Shown here one piece after another: positions 1 to 7,751 of a DNA stretch of 64,000 nt. The notes beneath the pieces are model-generated. The model had not been told where the DNA came from, did no database searches, and saw only the letters and a program-made list of their open reading frames with translations. Every line of letters begins with the position of its first letter. Within the stretch, counting starts at the first letter, position 1. Position numbers and translations under genes: made by a program. Source of the DNA: UBA2336 sp965227265 (lineage in GTDB: Bacteria; Bacteroidota; Bacteroidia; Cytophagales; Cyclobacteriaceae); the NCBI GenBank assembly GCA_965227265.1, contig OZ245738.1, forward strand, positions 1,116,001 to 1,180,000. The letters run 5' to 3'.

Positions 1-1506
1 ACTGGTAATTCTAAAACGCTTTGGTCGGTGATCACGGCCTCTTCCGTGGGAACATTAATTGAATGGTATGACTTCTATATTTTCGGAAGTCTGGCTGTTA
101 TACTTTCTCAGCAGTTCTTTCCAAAGAGTAATCCTACGGCAGGGTTTCTTTTTACGCTGGCAACATTTGCTGCTGGCTTCATTGTCAGACCGTTTGGTGC
201 GCTGGTATTTGGTCGGTTAGGAGATATTGTTGGAAGGAAGTATACGTTTCTCGTTACGCTCATCCTCATGGGCGCCTCAACGTTTGTAATTGGTCTTGTT
301 CCAAGCTATGATAGCATTGGTATAGCCGCCCCATTATTAGTATTGTTTTTACGACTAGCACAAGGCCTGGCATTAGGCGGTGAATATGGCGGTGCGGCAA
401 CATATGTTGCAGAACACTCACCGGAAGGCAAGCGTGGTTTGTATACAAGCTTCATTCAGACAACAGCAACCCTTGGATTGTTTGTATCGTTAGGGGTTAT
501 CCTCATTGTCCGCGAATCAATTGGAATAACTGAATTTAACGAATGGGGTTGGAGAATTCCATTTTTACTTTCATCCATCTTGGTTGGGATTTCCATTTTC
601 ATTCGCATGAGAATGCAGGAGTCGCCTTTGTTTGCCAAGCTTAAGGCTGAAGGAAAAATTTCAACCAACCCTATCAAAGAAAGCTTTGGAAAGAAAGAGA
701 ATCTCAAACTTGTGCTTCTTGCATTATTCGGAGCAACTGCCGGACAAGGTGTAGTCTGGTACACTGGACAATTTTATGCGCTTTCATTTTTACAGAAAAC
801 ATGTAGCGTTGAATTTGTACAATCCAGCACCATCATAGCCATTGCATTGGCGTTGGCAACTCCGCTTTTTATCTTTTTTGGTTGGTGGTCTGATAAGATT
901 GGCCGAAAATATATCATGATGGCCGGATTGTTATTGGCTGTAGTATCCTATCGGCCTATCTATAAACAAATGTATTCTCTTGCTGATGTAAAAACGAAGC
1001 AAGAGTTAACAGAACTGAAAAATATTTCACACGCAACATCGATCCATGAAGGTGATTCTATAAGTACGCGAACCGAAGCGCATCATTTTTCCGATCAAAC
1101 AGTTTTGAATGAGATAACAATCGAAACACATGAAAACGGAATACTAAAATCAGAAGTAAAGAGAGAAGTTATTCTGAGTACCGAGGCAACATCATGGATG
1201 GTGGTACTTATTTTTATTCAAGTAGTATTTGTAACGATGGTGTATGGACCAGTCGCTGCTTTTCTGGTTGAGCTTTTCCCAACCCGCATCCGTTATACAT
1301 CCATGTCATTGCCATATCATATTGGCTTTGGAGTTTTTGGTGGATTAACTCCTTTTATTGCTACTGCCTTATATGAGTCGAGTAAAACGGATACATCTCC
1401 GGCTGGTGATCCATTCTCAGGATTATGGTATCCGATTATTGTAGGCGGAGTATGCTTTGTTATAGGAATGTTCTTTTTGCCGAATAAGAACAACGTGGTT
1501 GATTAG
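1..1506 (+). CDS. MFS transporter, metabolite:H+ symporter type (5' partial)
   Basis: Inner-membrane secondary transporter of the MHS branch of the major facilitator superfamily, whose members import osmolytes or organic acids such as proline, betaine, citrate and alpha-ketoglutarate. The first visible segment carries the family-typical GTLIEWYDFYIFG, then the GRLGDIVGRK loop and the LALGGEYGGAATYVAEH stretch. The reading frame is open to base 1, so the apparent GTG at 28 is probably internal and the gene starts outside the window. A hydrophilic insert of about 80 residues (about bases 955-1190) splits the C-terminal helix bundle before the last helices. The C-terminus is complete. The family is confident; the substrate cannot be told from sequence. 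Confidence 0.87.
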   Translation, partial: TGNSKTLWSVITASSVGTLIEWYDFYIFGSLAVILSQQFFPKSNPTAGFLFTLATFAAGFIVRPFGALVFGRLGDIVGRKYTFLVTLILMGASTFVIGLVPSYDSIGIAAPLLVLFLRLAQGLALGGEYGGAATYVAEHSPEGKRGLYTSFIQTTATLGLFVSLGVILIVRESIGITEFNEWGWRIPFLLSSILVGISIFIRMRMQESPLFAKLKAEGKISTNPIKESFGKKENLKLVLLALFGATAGQGVVWYTGQFYALSFLQKTCSVEFVQSSTIIAIALALATPLFIFFGWWSDKIGRKYIMMAGLLLAVVSYRPIYKQMYSLADVKTKQELTELKNISHATSIHEGDSISTRTEAHHFSDQTVLNEITIETHENGILKSEVKREVILSTEATSWMVVLIFIQVVFVTMVYGPVAAFLVELFPTRIRYTSMSLPYHIGFGVFGGLTPFIATALYESSKTDTSPAGDPFSGLWYPIIVGGVCFVIGMFFLPNKNNVVD

Positions 1507-1515
1507 AGTTAGCGC

Positions 1516-1839
1516 TTATTCTAATTCAAACATCAACTCATCATACGCAGATTGTAACTCTTGCGCTGCTTTTTTCTCGTGTTGCTGTTTTGCAACTTCA
1601 ATGCCTTTCCTATAAATCGCTAAAGCAGTTTCCGATTGTTTTAATTCAACTTTCAGTTTCGCAGCGTGATAATAGGAGGGAACGTAGTGCGGAAAGTCGT
1701 TCAAAAGCTTGCTGAATAGCGCATCACTTTTATTCGGATCAATCTTTTGATATTCAAGCGCAAGGCCATACAGGTTGAATGGATCGCCCGGATCTTCTTC
1801 GTAGAATTTTATCAGGGTTTTAAGCCTCGTTTCACTCAT
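1516..1839 (-). CDS. Small tetratricopeptide-repeat protein
   Basis: A 107-residue helical protein with about two TPR-like units (FNLYGLALEYQK, YVPSYYHAAKLKVEL, ALAIYRKGIEVA). It has no signal peptide or membrane segment, so it is probably a cytoplasmic scaffold; its partner is unknown. The frame is open up to 1929, but the 30 upstream residues look non-repeat and overlap the divergent promoter region, so the ATG at 1839 beginning MSETRLKTL is preferred. It converges with the MFS gene (9-base gap) and diverges from etfB. Confidence 0.7.
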   Translation of the reverse strand: MSETRLKTLIKFYEEDPGDPFNLYGLALEYQKIDPNKSDALFSKLLNDFPHYVPSYYHAAKLKVELKQSETALAIYRKGIEVAKQQHEKKAAQELQSAYDELMFELE

Positions 1840-1889
1840 AATCGCTAAAATAAAGGGCGTGTTAATAAAAAGCATATTTTGCCCCGTTT

Positions 1890-1922
1890 TTGGTTCGCAA
1901 AAGTTGGATTTTACTATTTTCG
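1890..1922 (+). promoter_or_regulatory. Candidate Bacteroidota-type promoter for etfB
   Basis: A TTG at 1890-1892 is followed after 22 bases by TATTTTCG at 1915-1922, one mismatch from the Bacteroidota -7 consensus TAnnTTTG. It lies 32 bases before the etfB start, in the gap between two divergent genes. This is pattern matching only. Confidence 0.35.
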
Positions 1923-1954
1923 CAGCCAACTTTCACAAATTGAATTCCTAACAA

Positions 1955-2692
1955 ATGAAAATATTAGTCTGCATATCGCACGTTCCCGACACAACTTCTA
2001 AAATCAATTTTACTGAGAATAACACCAAGTTCGATACCACCGGAGTCCAGTTTATCATCGGACCGTACGATGATTACGCCCTGGCACGCGCGATCGAATT
2101 GAAGGAATCAACCGGTTCAACGGTTACTGTTCTAAATGTAGGCACTGCCGAAACAGAACCAACCATCCGTAAAGCATTGGCGATTGGGGCTGACGATGCA
2201 ATCCGAGTAAACGCTGAACCAACCGATTCATTCTTTGTTGCTGCGCAAATTGCAGAGCACGCAAAAGCTGGTGGTTATGATTTGATCTTAATGGGTCGTG
2301 AATCGATCGATTACAACAGCGGTGCAGTTCATGGCATTGTAGGTGAGATGTTAGGAATACCTTCTATTTCCCCAGTAATGAAACTGGAGGTTGATGGAAC
2401 GAAAGTTAAAATGGCCCGCGAAATTGAAGGCGGTAAAGAATATGTAGAAGCAACACTTCCGTTGGTAGCAGGTTGCCAGGAACCAATCGCGGAATGGAAA
2501 ATTCCAAACATGCGCGGGATCATGTCCGCTAAAACAAAACCCTTGAAAGTTGTTGAGCCAAAAGCGGTTGATAGCGGAACGAAACTTCAAAAGTTTGAAT
2601 TACCACCGCCAAAAGGTTCAGTGAAAATGATCTCTGCTGATAATGTAGGCGAGCTAGTAACTCTATTAAAGAACGAGGCTAAAGTTTTATAA
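1955..2692 (+). CDS. etfB: Electron transfer flavoprotein, beta subunit
   Basis: Beta subunit of the heterodimeric electron-transfer flavoprotein, which accepts electrons from acyl-CoA and related dehydrogenases and passes them to ETF:quinone oxidoreductase; cytoplasmic. The 245 residues match the family length. The start MKILVCISHVPDTTSKI, the internal LILMGRESIDYNSGAVHGIVGEMLG segment (AMP/FAD-domain contacts) and the late Pro-rich linker before the C-terminal helix are typical. The ATG at 1955 directly begins the conserved first strand. It pairs with etfA 91 bases downstream; that gap holds a dispersed hairpin repeat, so the two genes are probably co-transcribed through it. Confidence 0.95.
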   Translation: MKILVCISHVPDTTSKINFTENNTKFDTTGVQFIIGPYDDYALARAIELKESTGSTVTVLNVGTAETEPTIRKALAIGADDAIRVNAEPTDSFFVAAQIAEHAKAGGYDLILMGRESIDYNSGAVHGIVGEMLGIPSISPVMKLEVDGTKVKMAREIEGGKEYVEATLPLVAGCQEPIAEWKIPNMRGIMSAKTKPLKVVEPKAVDSGTKLQKFELPPPKGSVKMISADNVGELVTLLKNEAKVL

Positions 2693-2714
2693 TATAAATA
2701 AATCGTAATTCTAG

Positions 2715-2750
2715 CTGCCGTCAGTCTGAGCGTAGTCGAAGACAGGCAGG
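2715..2750. repeat. Dispersed intergenic hairpin repeat, copy 1
   Basis: A 36-base element whose outer arms (CTGCC and GGCAG) flank a core reading TCTGAGCGTAGTCGAAGA. It is nearly identical to the element at 4369-4405 and shares its core with that at 9693-9771. Its place between etfB and etfA suggests a mobile or RNA-processing hairpin of the kind common between Bacteroidota genes. Confidence 0.7.
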
Positions 2751-2783
2751 TAATTAAAAAGTCTAAAATTTGAAATTAAGAAC

Positions 2784-3737
2784 ATGGCAATATTAGTTTT
2801 TGTAGAAAGTGCCGAAGGAAAAATAAAGAGTAATTCACTCGAAGCAGTTGCCTATGCGAAAGCAATGGGTCAGCCTGTTACAGCAATTGCGCTTGGAACA
2901 GTTGATAAAGCCGAACTCGAAGCGTTGGGTAAATACGGAGCTGAAAAGGTTCTTCATGCAAAAGATTCTAAGCTCGATCAAGGCATTATCCAGGCCTACG
3001 CTGCTGTGCTTGCGAAAGCAATGGAAGATGAAAAGGTAGATATTCTTGTATTAGCTAACTCATCGTTAGGAACTCCGGTTGCTGCGCGTGTTGCTGCTAA
3101 GACTGGAGCAGGACTTGCTTCAAACGTAGTTGAACTTCCGAATACATCTTCCGGATTCGTGGTGAAGAAGAGCATCTATACCGGTAAAGCCTTTGCTCAC
3201 ATAGAATTGAAAAGTCAAAAGAAAATAATTGCAATCCGCAAAAATGCCGCTGAACTGAAAGAAGTTGGCGGAACAGCAACGGTAACGGATTATAATCCTG
3301 CTTTGTCTGATGCTGATTTTGCTACAAAGATCACATCCACTGAAAAAGCAACTGGAGAAATCTTATTACCGGAGGCAAACATCGTTGTATCTGGTGGTCG
3401 CGGAATGAAAGGTCCTGAACACTGGGGATTGATTGAAGATCTTGCAAAAACCTTGCACGCAGCGACAGGCTGTAGCAAACCGGTATCCGATATGGGCTGG
3501 AGACCACACCACGAACACGTTGGCCAGACAGGTGTTAAGGTTAGCCCGCAGTTGTACATTGCTGTCGGCATTTCAGGAGCAATTCAACATCTTGCCGGGG
3601 TTAACTCATCAAAATGTATGGTCGTGATCAATAAAGATGCGGATGCACCGTTTTTTAAAGCAGCAGACTATGGGATTGTTGGCGATGCATTTGATGTATT
3701 GCCAAAATTGAACGAAGCGTTAAAAGGAGCGAAGTAA
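2784..3737 (+). CDS. etfA: Electron transfer flavoprotein, alpha subunit
   Basis: FAD-carrying alpha subunit of the electron-transfer flavoprotein, partner of the preceding beta subunit. The N-terminal domain spans roughly residues 1-185. The C-terminal FAD domain shows the family signature: VSGGRGMKGPEHW, the SDMGWRPHHEHVGQTG segment, LYIAVGISGAIQHLAG and VINKDADAPFFKAADYG. The 317-residue length is normal. Together with etfB it serves beta-oxidation or amino-acid catabolism. It ends two bases before the nuclease gene, which suggests one transcript. Confidence 0.96.
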   Translation: MAILVFVESAEGKIKSNSLEAVAYAKAMGQPVTAIALGTVDKAELEALGKYGAEKVLHAKDSKLDQGIIQAYAAVLAKAMEDEKVDILVLANSSLGTPVAARVAAKTGAGLASNVVELPNTSSGFVVKKSIYTGKAFAHIELKSQKKIIAIRKNAAELKEVGGTATVTDYNPALSDADFATKITSTEKATGEILLPEANIVVSGGRGMKGPEHWGLIEDLAKTLHAATGCSKPVSDMGWRPHHEHVGQTGVKVSPQLYIAVGISGAIQHLAGVNSSKCMVVINKDADAPFFKAADYGIVGDAFDVLPKLNEALKGAK

Positions 3738-3739
3738 TT

Positions 3740-4345
3740 GTGAAGAAGATTAAGTTGGAAATACTGGGCCTATCCTCAAGCCAGTCGCAGACGAGCTCAT
3801 TTGCGCTTGTGCTCGGAGAAACCGAAGGCAACAGGCGCCTGCCGATCATCATCGGTATGTTTGAGGCACAGGCCATTGCGATAGAAATTGAAAAGATTAT
3901 TCCGAACCGACCCATGACTCATGATCTGTTCAAGTCATTCGCCAATAACTTCCATTTTACCGTTGAAGAGATCATCATTTCAGATTTAAAAGAAGGTGTG
4001 TTCTTCGCAAAAATTGTTTGTTCGGATGGCTTAAAGCGAATGGAAGTTGATGCCCGGCCTTCGGATGCTATTGCGATCGGCTTGCGGTTTGATTCCCCCA
4101 TTTTTACCTACGAAAACATTCTAGCGGAAGCTGGCATTGTATTAACCGATGAAGCGGAAGACGAAACCGCTGAGATTAAACCTGAAAAAGCAAAAGCCAA
4201 AAAAGAAGTTGCTACAAACAAGAAAAGTGACGACCTGAAAAACTTCTCAGTTGAACGCTTGCACGAGCTTTTAAAAGAAGCTATTGACAAAGAAGATTAC
4301 GAACGCGCAGCCAAAGTGCGTGACGAGATCAGCAAGCGAAATTAA
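3740..4345 (+). CDS. Bifunctional nuclease family protein with UVR motif
   Basis: Residues about 1-135 form a DUF151/BFN domain (LGLSSSQSQTSSFALVLGETEGNRRLPIIIGMFEAQAIAIEIE and RPSDAIAIGLR), a fold reported to have DNase and RNase activity in plants and found widely in bacteria, including Thermotoga. An Ala/Lys/Glu-rich linker follows, then a C-terminal UvrB/UvrC-like motif (residues about 170-200, LLKEAIDKEDYERAAKVRDEI) that usually mediates protein contact. The GTG start at 3740 is two bases after the etfA stop; no nearer ATG preserves the first strand. The physiological role in Bacteroidota is not settled, and the link to ETF may be only positional. Confidence 0.88.
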   Translation: MKKIKLEILGLSSSQSQTSSFALVLGETEGNRRLPIIIGMFEAQAIAIEIEKIIPNRPMTHDLFKSFANNFHFTVEEIIISDLKEGVFFAKIVCSDGLKRMEVDARPSDAIAIGLRFDSPIFTYENILAEAGIVLTDEAEDETAEIKPEKAKAKKEVATNKKSDDLKNFSVERLHELLKEAIDKEDYERAAKVRDEISKRN

Positions 4346-4368
4346 TCAACATTTCATTCATTGTTTAA

Positions 4369-4405
4369 CCTGCTGTCAGCCTGAGCGAAGTCGAAGGCAG
4401 GCAGG
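4369..4405. repeat. Dispersed intergenic hairpin repeat, copy 2
   Basis: A 37-base element with arms CCTGC and GCAGG around CTGAGCGAAGTCGAAGGC. It matches the copy at 2715-2750 over nearly its whole length and lies just after the nuclease gene. No transposase or target duplication is visible. Confidence 0.7.
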
Positions 4406-4463
4406 TTGCCGAATATGCTTGTAATTCAGTAGCTTTACTGCGTTGGCTTTGGTGAAATCTCGT

Positions 4464-5114
4464 ATGAAATGGTGGAAATGGCTGAAACGAATCCTGATTT
4501 CAGCTCTCATCTTTGTTGTCTTACTATTCTATATCTCTAACGTTTGGGTAATTAACAGCACAAAATCCTACGTATATACCGACTATAACAAACTTCCCGA
4601 TCATCGTGTTGCCCTTGTACTGGGAACAAGTAACAAAACAACTTCTGGTCAGCCGAATGATTTCTTTGTAAAAAGAATGGATACCGCTGCCGAGCTTTAC
4701 CGGTTGGGTAAGATTGATCACTTTATTCTCAGTGGCGATAACCGCTCTAAGTTCTATAATGAACCTATTGAAATGCGGAAGGCTCTGATGAGCAGGGGAG
4801 TTCCGGATGCAGCCATAACACTGGATTATGCTGGCTTACGGACATTGGATTCGGTCATCCGCAGTAAAGAAATTTTCGGTCAGGATAAGATTATCATCAT
4901 CACACAACCTTTCCATAGCTACCGGGCTTTGTTTATCAGTCACTATCATGATATTGACGCAGTAGCCATGGTCACCGAAGGCCCTGCTTACGAAAGTTCA
5001 TTTAAGGTTCGGATGCGCGAATACTTTGCCCGAACCAAAGCTGTCCTAGATCTATACGTTTTTAAGACTTCCCCGCGTTTTCTAGGCAAAAAGGAGAATC
5101 TTAAGAGTAAATGA
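4464..5114 (+). CDS. SanA/YdcF-like DUF218 envelope protein
   Basis: Member of the DUF218 (SanA/ElyC/YdcF) family, linked in enterobacteria to envelope barrier function and vancomycin exclusion; the biochemistry is unknown. An N-terminal membrane anchor (KRILISALIFVVLLFYISNVWV) precedes a single soluble domain. Typical motifs are VALVLGTSN, FILSGDNRSKFYNEPIEMRKAL, LDYAGLRTLDSVIRSKEIFG, IIITQPFHSYRALFI and DLYVFKTSPRFLG, aligning closely with SanA of E. coli. The frame is open upstream to a TTG at 4443 and a GTG at 4452; the ATG at 4464 gives a better placed anchor (216 residues). It stands alone after the repeat at 4369. Confidence 0.87.
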   Translation: MKWWKWLKRILISALIFVVLLFYISNVWVINSTKSYVYTDYNKLPDHRVALVLGTSNKTTSGQPNDFFVKRMDTAAELYRLGKIDHFILSGDNRSKFYNEPIEMRKALMSRGVPDAAITLDYAGLRTLDSVIRSKEIFGQDKIIIITQPFHSYRALFISHYHDIDAVAMVTEGPAYESSFKVRMREYFARTKAVLDLYVFKTSPRFLGKKENLKSK

Positions 5115-5168
5115 TAAGACGCTGTTTTGGTATTGCTGTAATCTCTATTTTTATAGTTTGAACGATCT

Positions 5169-7697
5169 GTGAGCAACCACTTTTTAAACCCTACGGGTAA
5201 ATTTATTCTCTTTGTATTTTTGCTGCTTCCGTTTGGGGGGTTAGCGCAAACTGTTGTAAGCGGTAAAGTTACCGATGCAAACTCAGGCGATCCGATTCCA
5301 TTTGCCAACGTTGTTTTTAAAGGAATTTCAGTTGGTATCACCACCGACTTTGACGGGAACTATACACTCAAAACTTCATCACCTTCTGATTCACTACAAG
5401 CATCATATATAGGCTATAAAGCCAAAACGAAGCTTGTTAAGAAGGGCATTACTCAGGTTATTAATTTCCAGCTCGAAGAACTGTCAACTAACTTAAATGA
5501 AGTTGTAATCACCGCAGGAGAGAACCCCGCTTTTGAAATTCTTCGAAGAGTGGATGAAAATCGAAAGGAACACGATAAACGAAGACTCACCGCTTACGAA
5601 TACGAAGCATATACCAAGATCGAGATCGATATCGATAACATGTCCGAGAAATTCCGGAAACGAAAAATCGTCCAAAAGATAACGCAGGTATTGGATAGCG
5701 TTGATCGGATAGCAGGAGAAGATGGAAAGCCAATTCTCCCGTTATTCATTTCAGAAAACGTTTCTAAGCTTTACTATCGCGATAATCCACGGTTAAAAAC
5801 CGAGAACATCCTTAAATCCAAGATCACCGGCATTGGTATTGAAGATGGGGACATGGTTACGCAGTTAGTTGGATCTTCTTTTCAGGAATACAATTTTTAT
5901 CAGCACTGGTTGAACATTGTCGGTAAGGATTTTATCTCTCCAATAGCCGATGGCGGAAGACTTTATTATGAATACGATCTAATCGATAGCGTGTACATAA
6001 ATGGTTTCTATTGTTATCGAATCGACTTCTCCCCAAAAAGTCCGCAGGATCTTGCTTTCACCGGAACCATGTGGATTACCAAACACGAATATGCACTCAA
6101 GCAAATTGATGTTACGGTTGGAAAACAGGCAAACCTGAACTTCATTGAAAAAATCAAGATTCAACAAGAGCTTGACCCGACAGATGATCGAGCCTGGCTC
6201 CCCGTGAAGAACAGGGTGCTCATTGATGTTAGTGAACTTACACCCAATACTGCAGGCATGCTAGCCAAGTTTTACACATCCAACAAGAATGTTGTTACGG
6301 ATAAGCCAAAAGAAAACTCCTTCTATGCCCAAGCTATTGTGCTAGATGATCACGCCTACGATAACAAGGAAGAAGATTACTGGGATTCGCTGCGCCACGA
6401 ACCATTATCATCAACTGAGAAGAGCGTGTATAGGATGATCGATACACTTCAGAATATTCCGATTGTCAAGACCTACACGGATTTGATTTTACTTGCTGTA
6501 AATGGCTATTATGAAGTCGGTAAAATTGAGATCGGCCCCGTAAGCTCGCTTATATCCATTAATAATATTGAAGGTTTCAGGTTTCAACCGGGCTTTAGAA
6601 CAACCGAACATTTTAGTAAGACATGGATGTTGGGAATGGGGCTTGGATATGGATTTAAGGATGACAAAATCAAATACAATTTGAACGTCACCCGCATACT
6701 TTCCCGGAAACGATACACTACGATCAACTTTAGAACGCGTAGAGATCTTAATCGTATTGGTGTCGATGACGAAGCGCTGGCTGATAATTACATCTTTCTG
6801 GCTGCCCAGCGGTGGGGGAAGTTCCGAAGGGGGTATTATTTCGATGAAAACAGGATCAATTTCCAGCGTGAGTTCTTTAAAGGATTTCAGTCACGCGTGG
6901 CGCTGCGCTACAATACATTCTCTCCAGCTTTCAATTTCGCCTACTATTCTGATCCCGAAGATCATACTCAATTCGATAAAAGCTTCCAAACGGCTGAAGT
7001 TTTGCTAGAGGCCCGTTTCGCAAGGGATGAACTTTTTGTGCAGGGTCAGAACATCCGCTACAGCCTTGGGGTAACCAACTGGCCAGTTATTACAGGAACG
7101 TATATTCGCGGGCTAAACAATGTTTTCGGTAGCGATTTCACTTACAATAAAACTCGACTATCCATTGACCAACCCATTCGCTATGGAATTATAGGAACCG
7201 GGCATGCAAAGCTTAGTGGTGAATACATCTTTGAAGCGCTGCCTTATCCATTGCTTGCCTATCACCTTGGTAACGAAACTGCTTTCTATACAACTGCAAC
7301 TTACAACCTCATGAACTTTGGTGAGTTTGTGAGCGATAGCTATGCATCCTTCCAGTACCAGCACAACTTTGAAGGATTGTTACTTAATCGCATTCCACTG
7401 ATGCGCAGATTGAAATGGCGTTTGGTAGGAAGTACTAATATTTTGTTTGGAGGATTAAGCCAAAAAAACCGCGCGTTGTTACTAGATGATAATACAACAT
7501 TTCCGGACGGAGAACCTGCGCCAACGGTAGGTTATCTTGAGCGTGGTAAACCGTATGTTGAAGTTGGGTATGGTGTCGCCAACATCTTTAGGTTTTTCCG
7601 GGTAGATTTTGTTCATCGCCTCTCGTATCTCGATTATGACCCGGATGTAAAAACCCGAAAGTTCGGAGTACTCTTCAGCGCGCACATCGACCTGTAA
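5169..7697 (+). CDS. DUF5686 outer-membrane protein with carboxypeptidase-like plug domain
   Basis: An 842-residue outer-membrane protein with a signal peptide ending near GGLAQ, a carboxypeptidase-D regulatory-like beta-sandwich (residues about 27-115, VSGKVTDANSGDPIPFANVVFKGISVGITTDFDGNYTL in segments) and a long DUF5686 region with alternating aromatic strands that looks like a beta-barrel. The start is GTG at 5169, 54 bases after the previous gene. The sandwich also occurs in TonB-dependent receptors, but no plug or TonB box is seen, so it should not be called a receptor. The function of DUF5686 is unknown. The final residues (FGVLFSAHIDL) end in an aromatic/hydrophobic strand typical of BAM substrates. 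Confidence 0.82.
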   Translation: MSNHFLNPTGKFILFVFLLLPFGGLAQTVVSGKVTDANSGDPIPFANVVFKGISVGITTDFDGNYTLKTSSPSDSLQASYIGYKAKTKLVKKGITQVINFQLEELSTNLNEVVITAGENPAFEILRRVDENRKEHDKRRLTAYEYEAYTKIEIDIDNMSEKFRKRKIVQKITQVLDSVDRIAGEDGKPILPLFISENVSKLYYRDNPRLKTENILKSKITGIGIEDGDMVTQLVGSSFQEYNFYQHWLNIVGKDFISPIADGGRLYYEYDLIDSVYINGFYCYRIDFSPKSPQDLAFTGTMWITKHEYALKQIDVTVGKQANLNFIEKIKIQQELDPTDDRAWLPVKNRVLIDVSELTPNTAGMLAKFYTSNKNVVTDKPKENSFYAQAIVLDDHAYDNKEEDYWDSLRHEPLSSTEKSVYRMIDTLQNIPIVKTYTDLILLAVNGYYEVGKIEIGPVSSLISINNIEGFRFQPGFRTTEHFSKTWMLGMGLGYGFKDDKIKYNLNVTRILSRKRYTTINFRTRRDLNRIGVDDEALADNYIFLAAQRWGKFRRGYYFDENRINFQREFFKGFQSRVALRYNTFSPAFNFAYYSDPEDHTQFDKSFQTAEVLLEARFARDELFVQGQNIRYSLGVTNWPVITGTYIRGLNNVFGSDFTYNKTRLSIDQPIRYGIIGTGHAKLSGEYIFEALPYPLLAYHLGNETAFYTTATYNLMNFGEFVSDSYASFQYQHNFEGLLLNRIPLMRRLKWRLVGSTNILFGGLSQKNRALLLDDNTTFPDGEPAPTVGYLERGKPYVEVGYGVANIFRFFRVDFVHRLSYLDYDPDVKTRKFGVLFSAHIDL

Positions 7698-7751
7698 TCT
7701 GCCTCCCACAGCATCGATAAAAAGTGCATATTTGCAGTCTTATTTTTTAGT

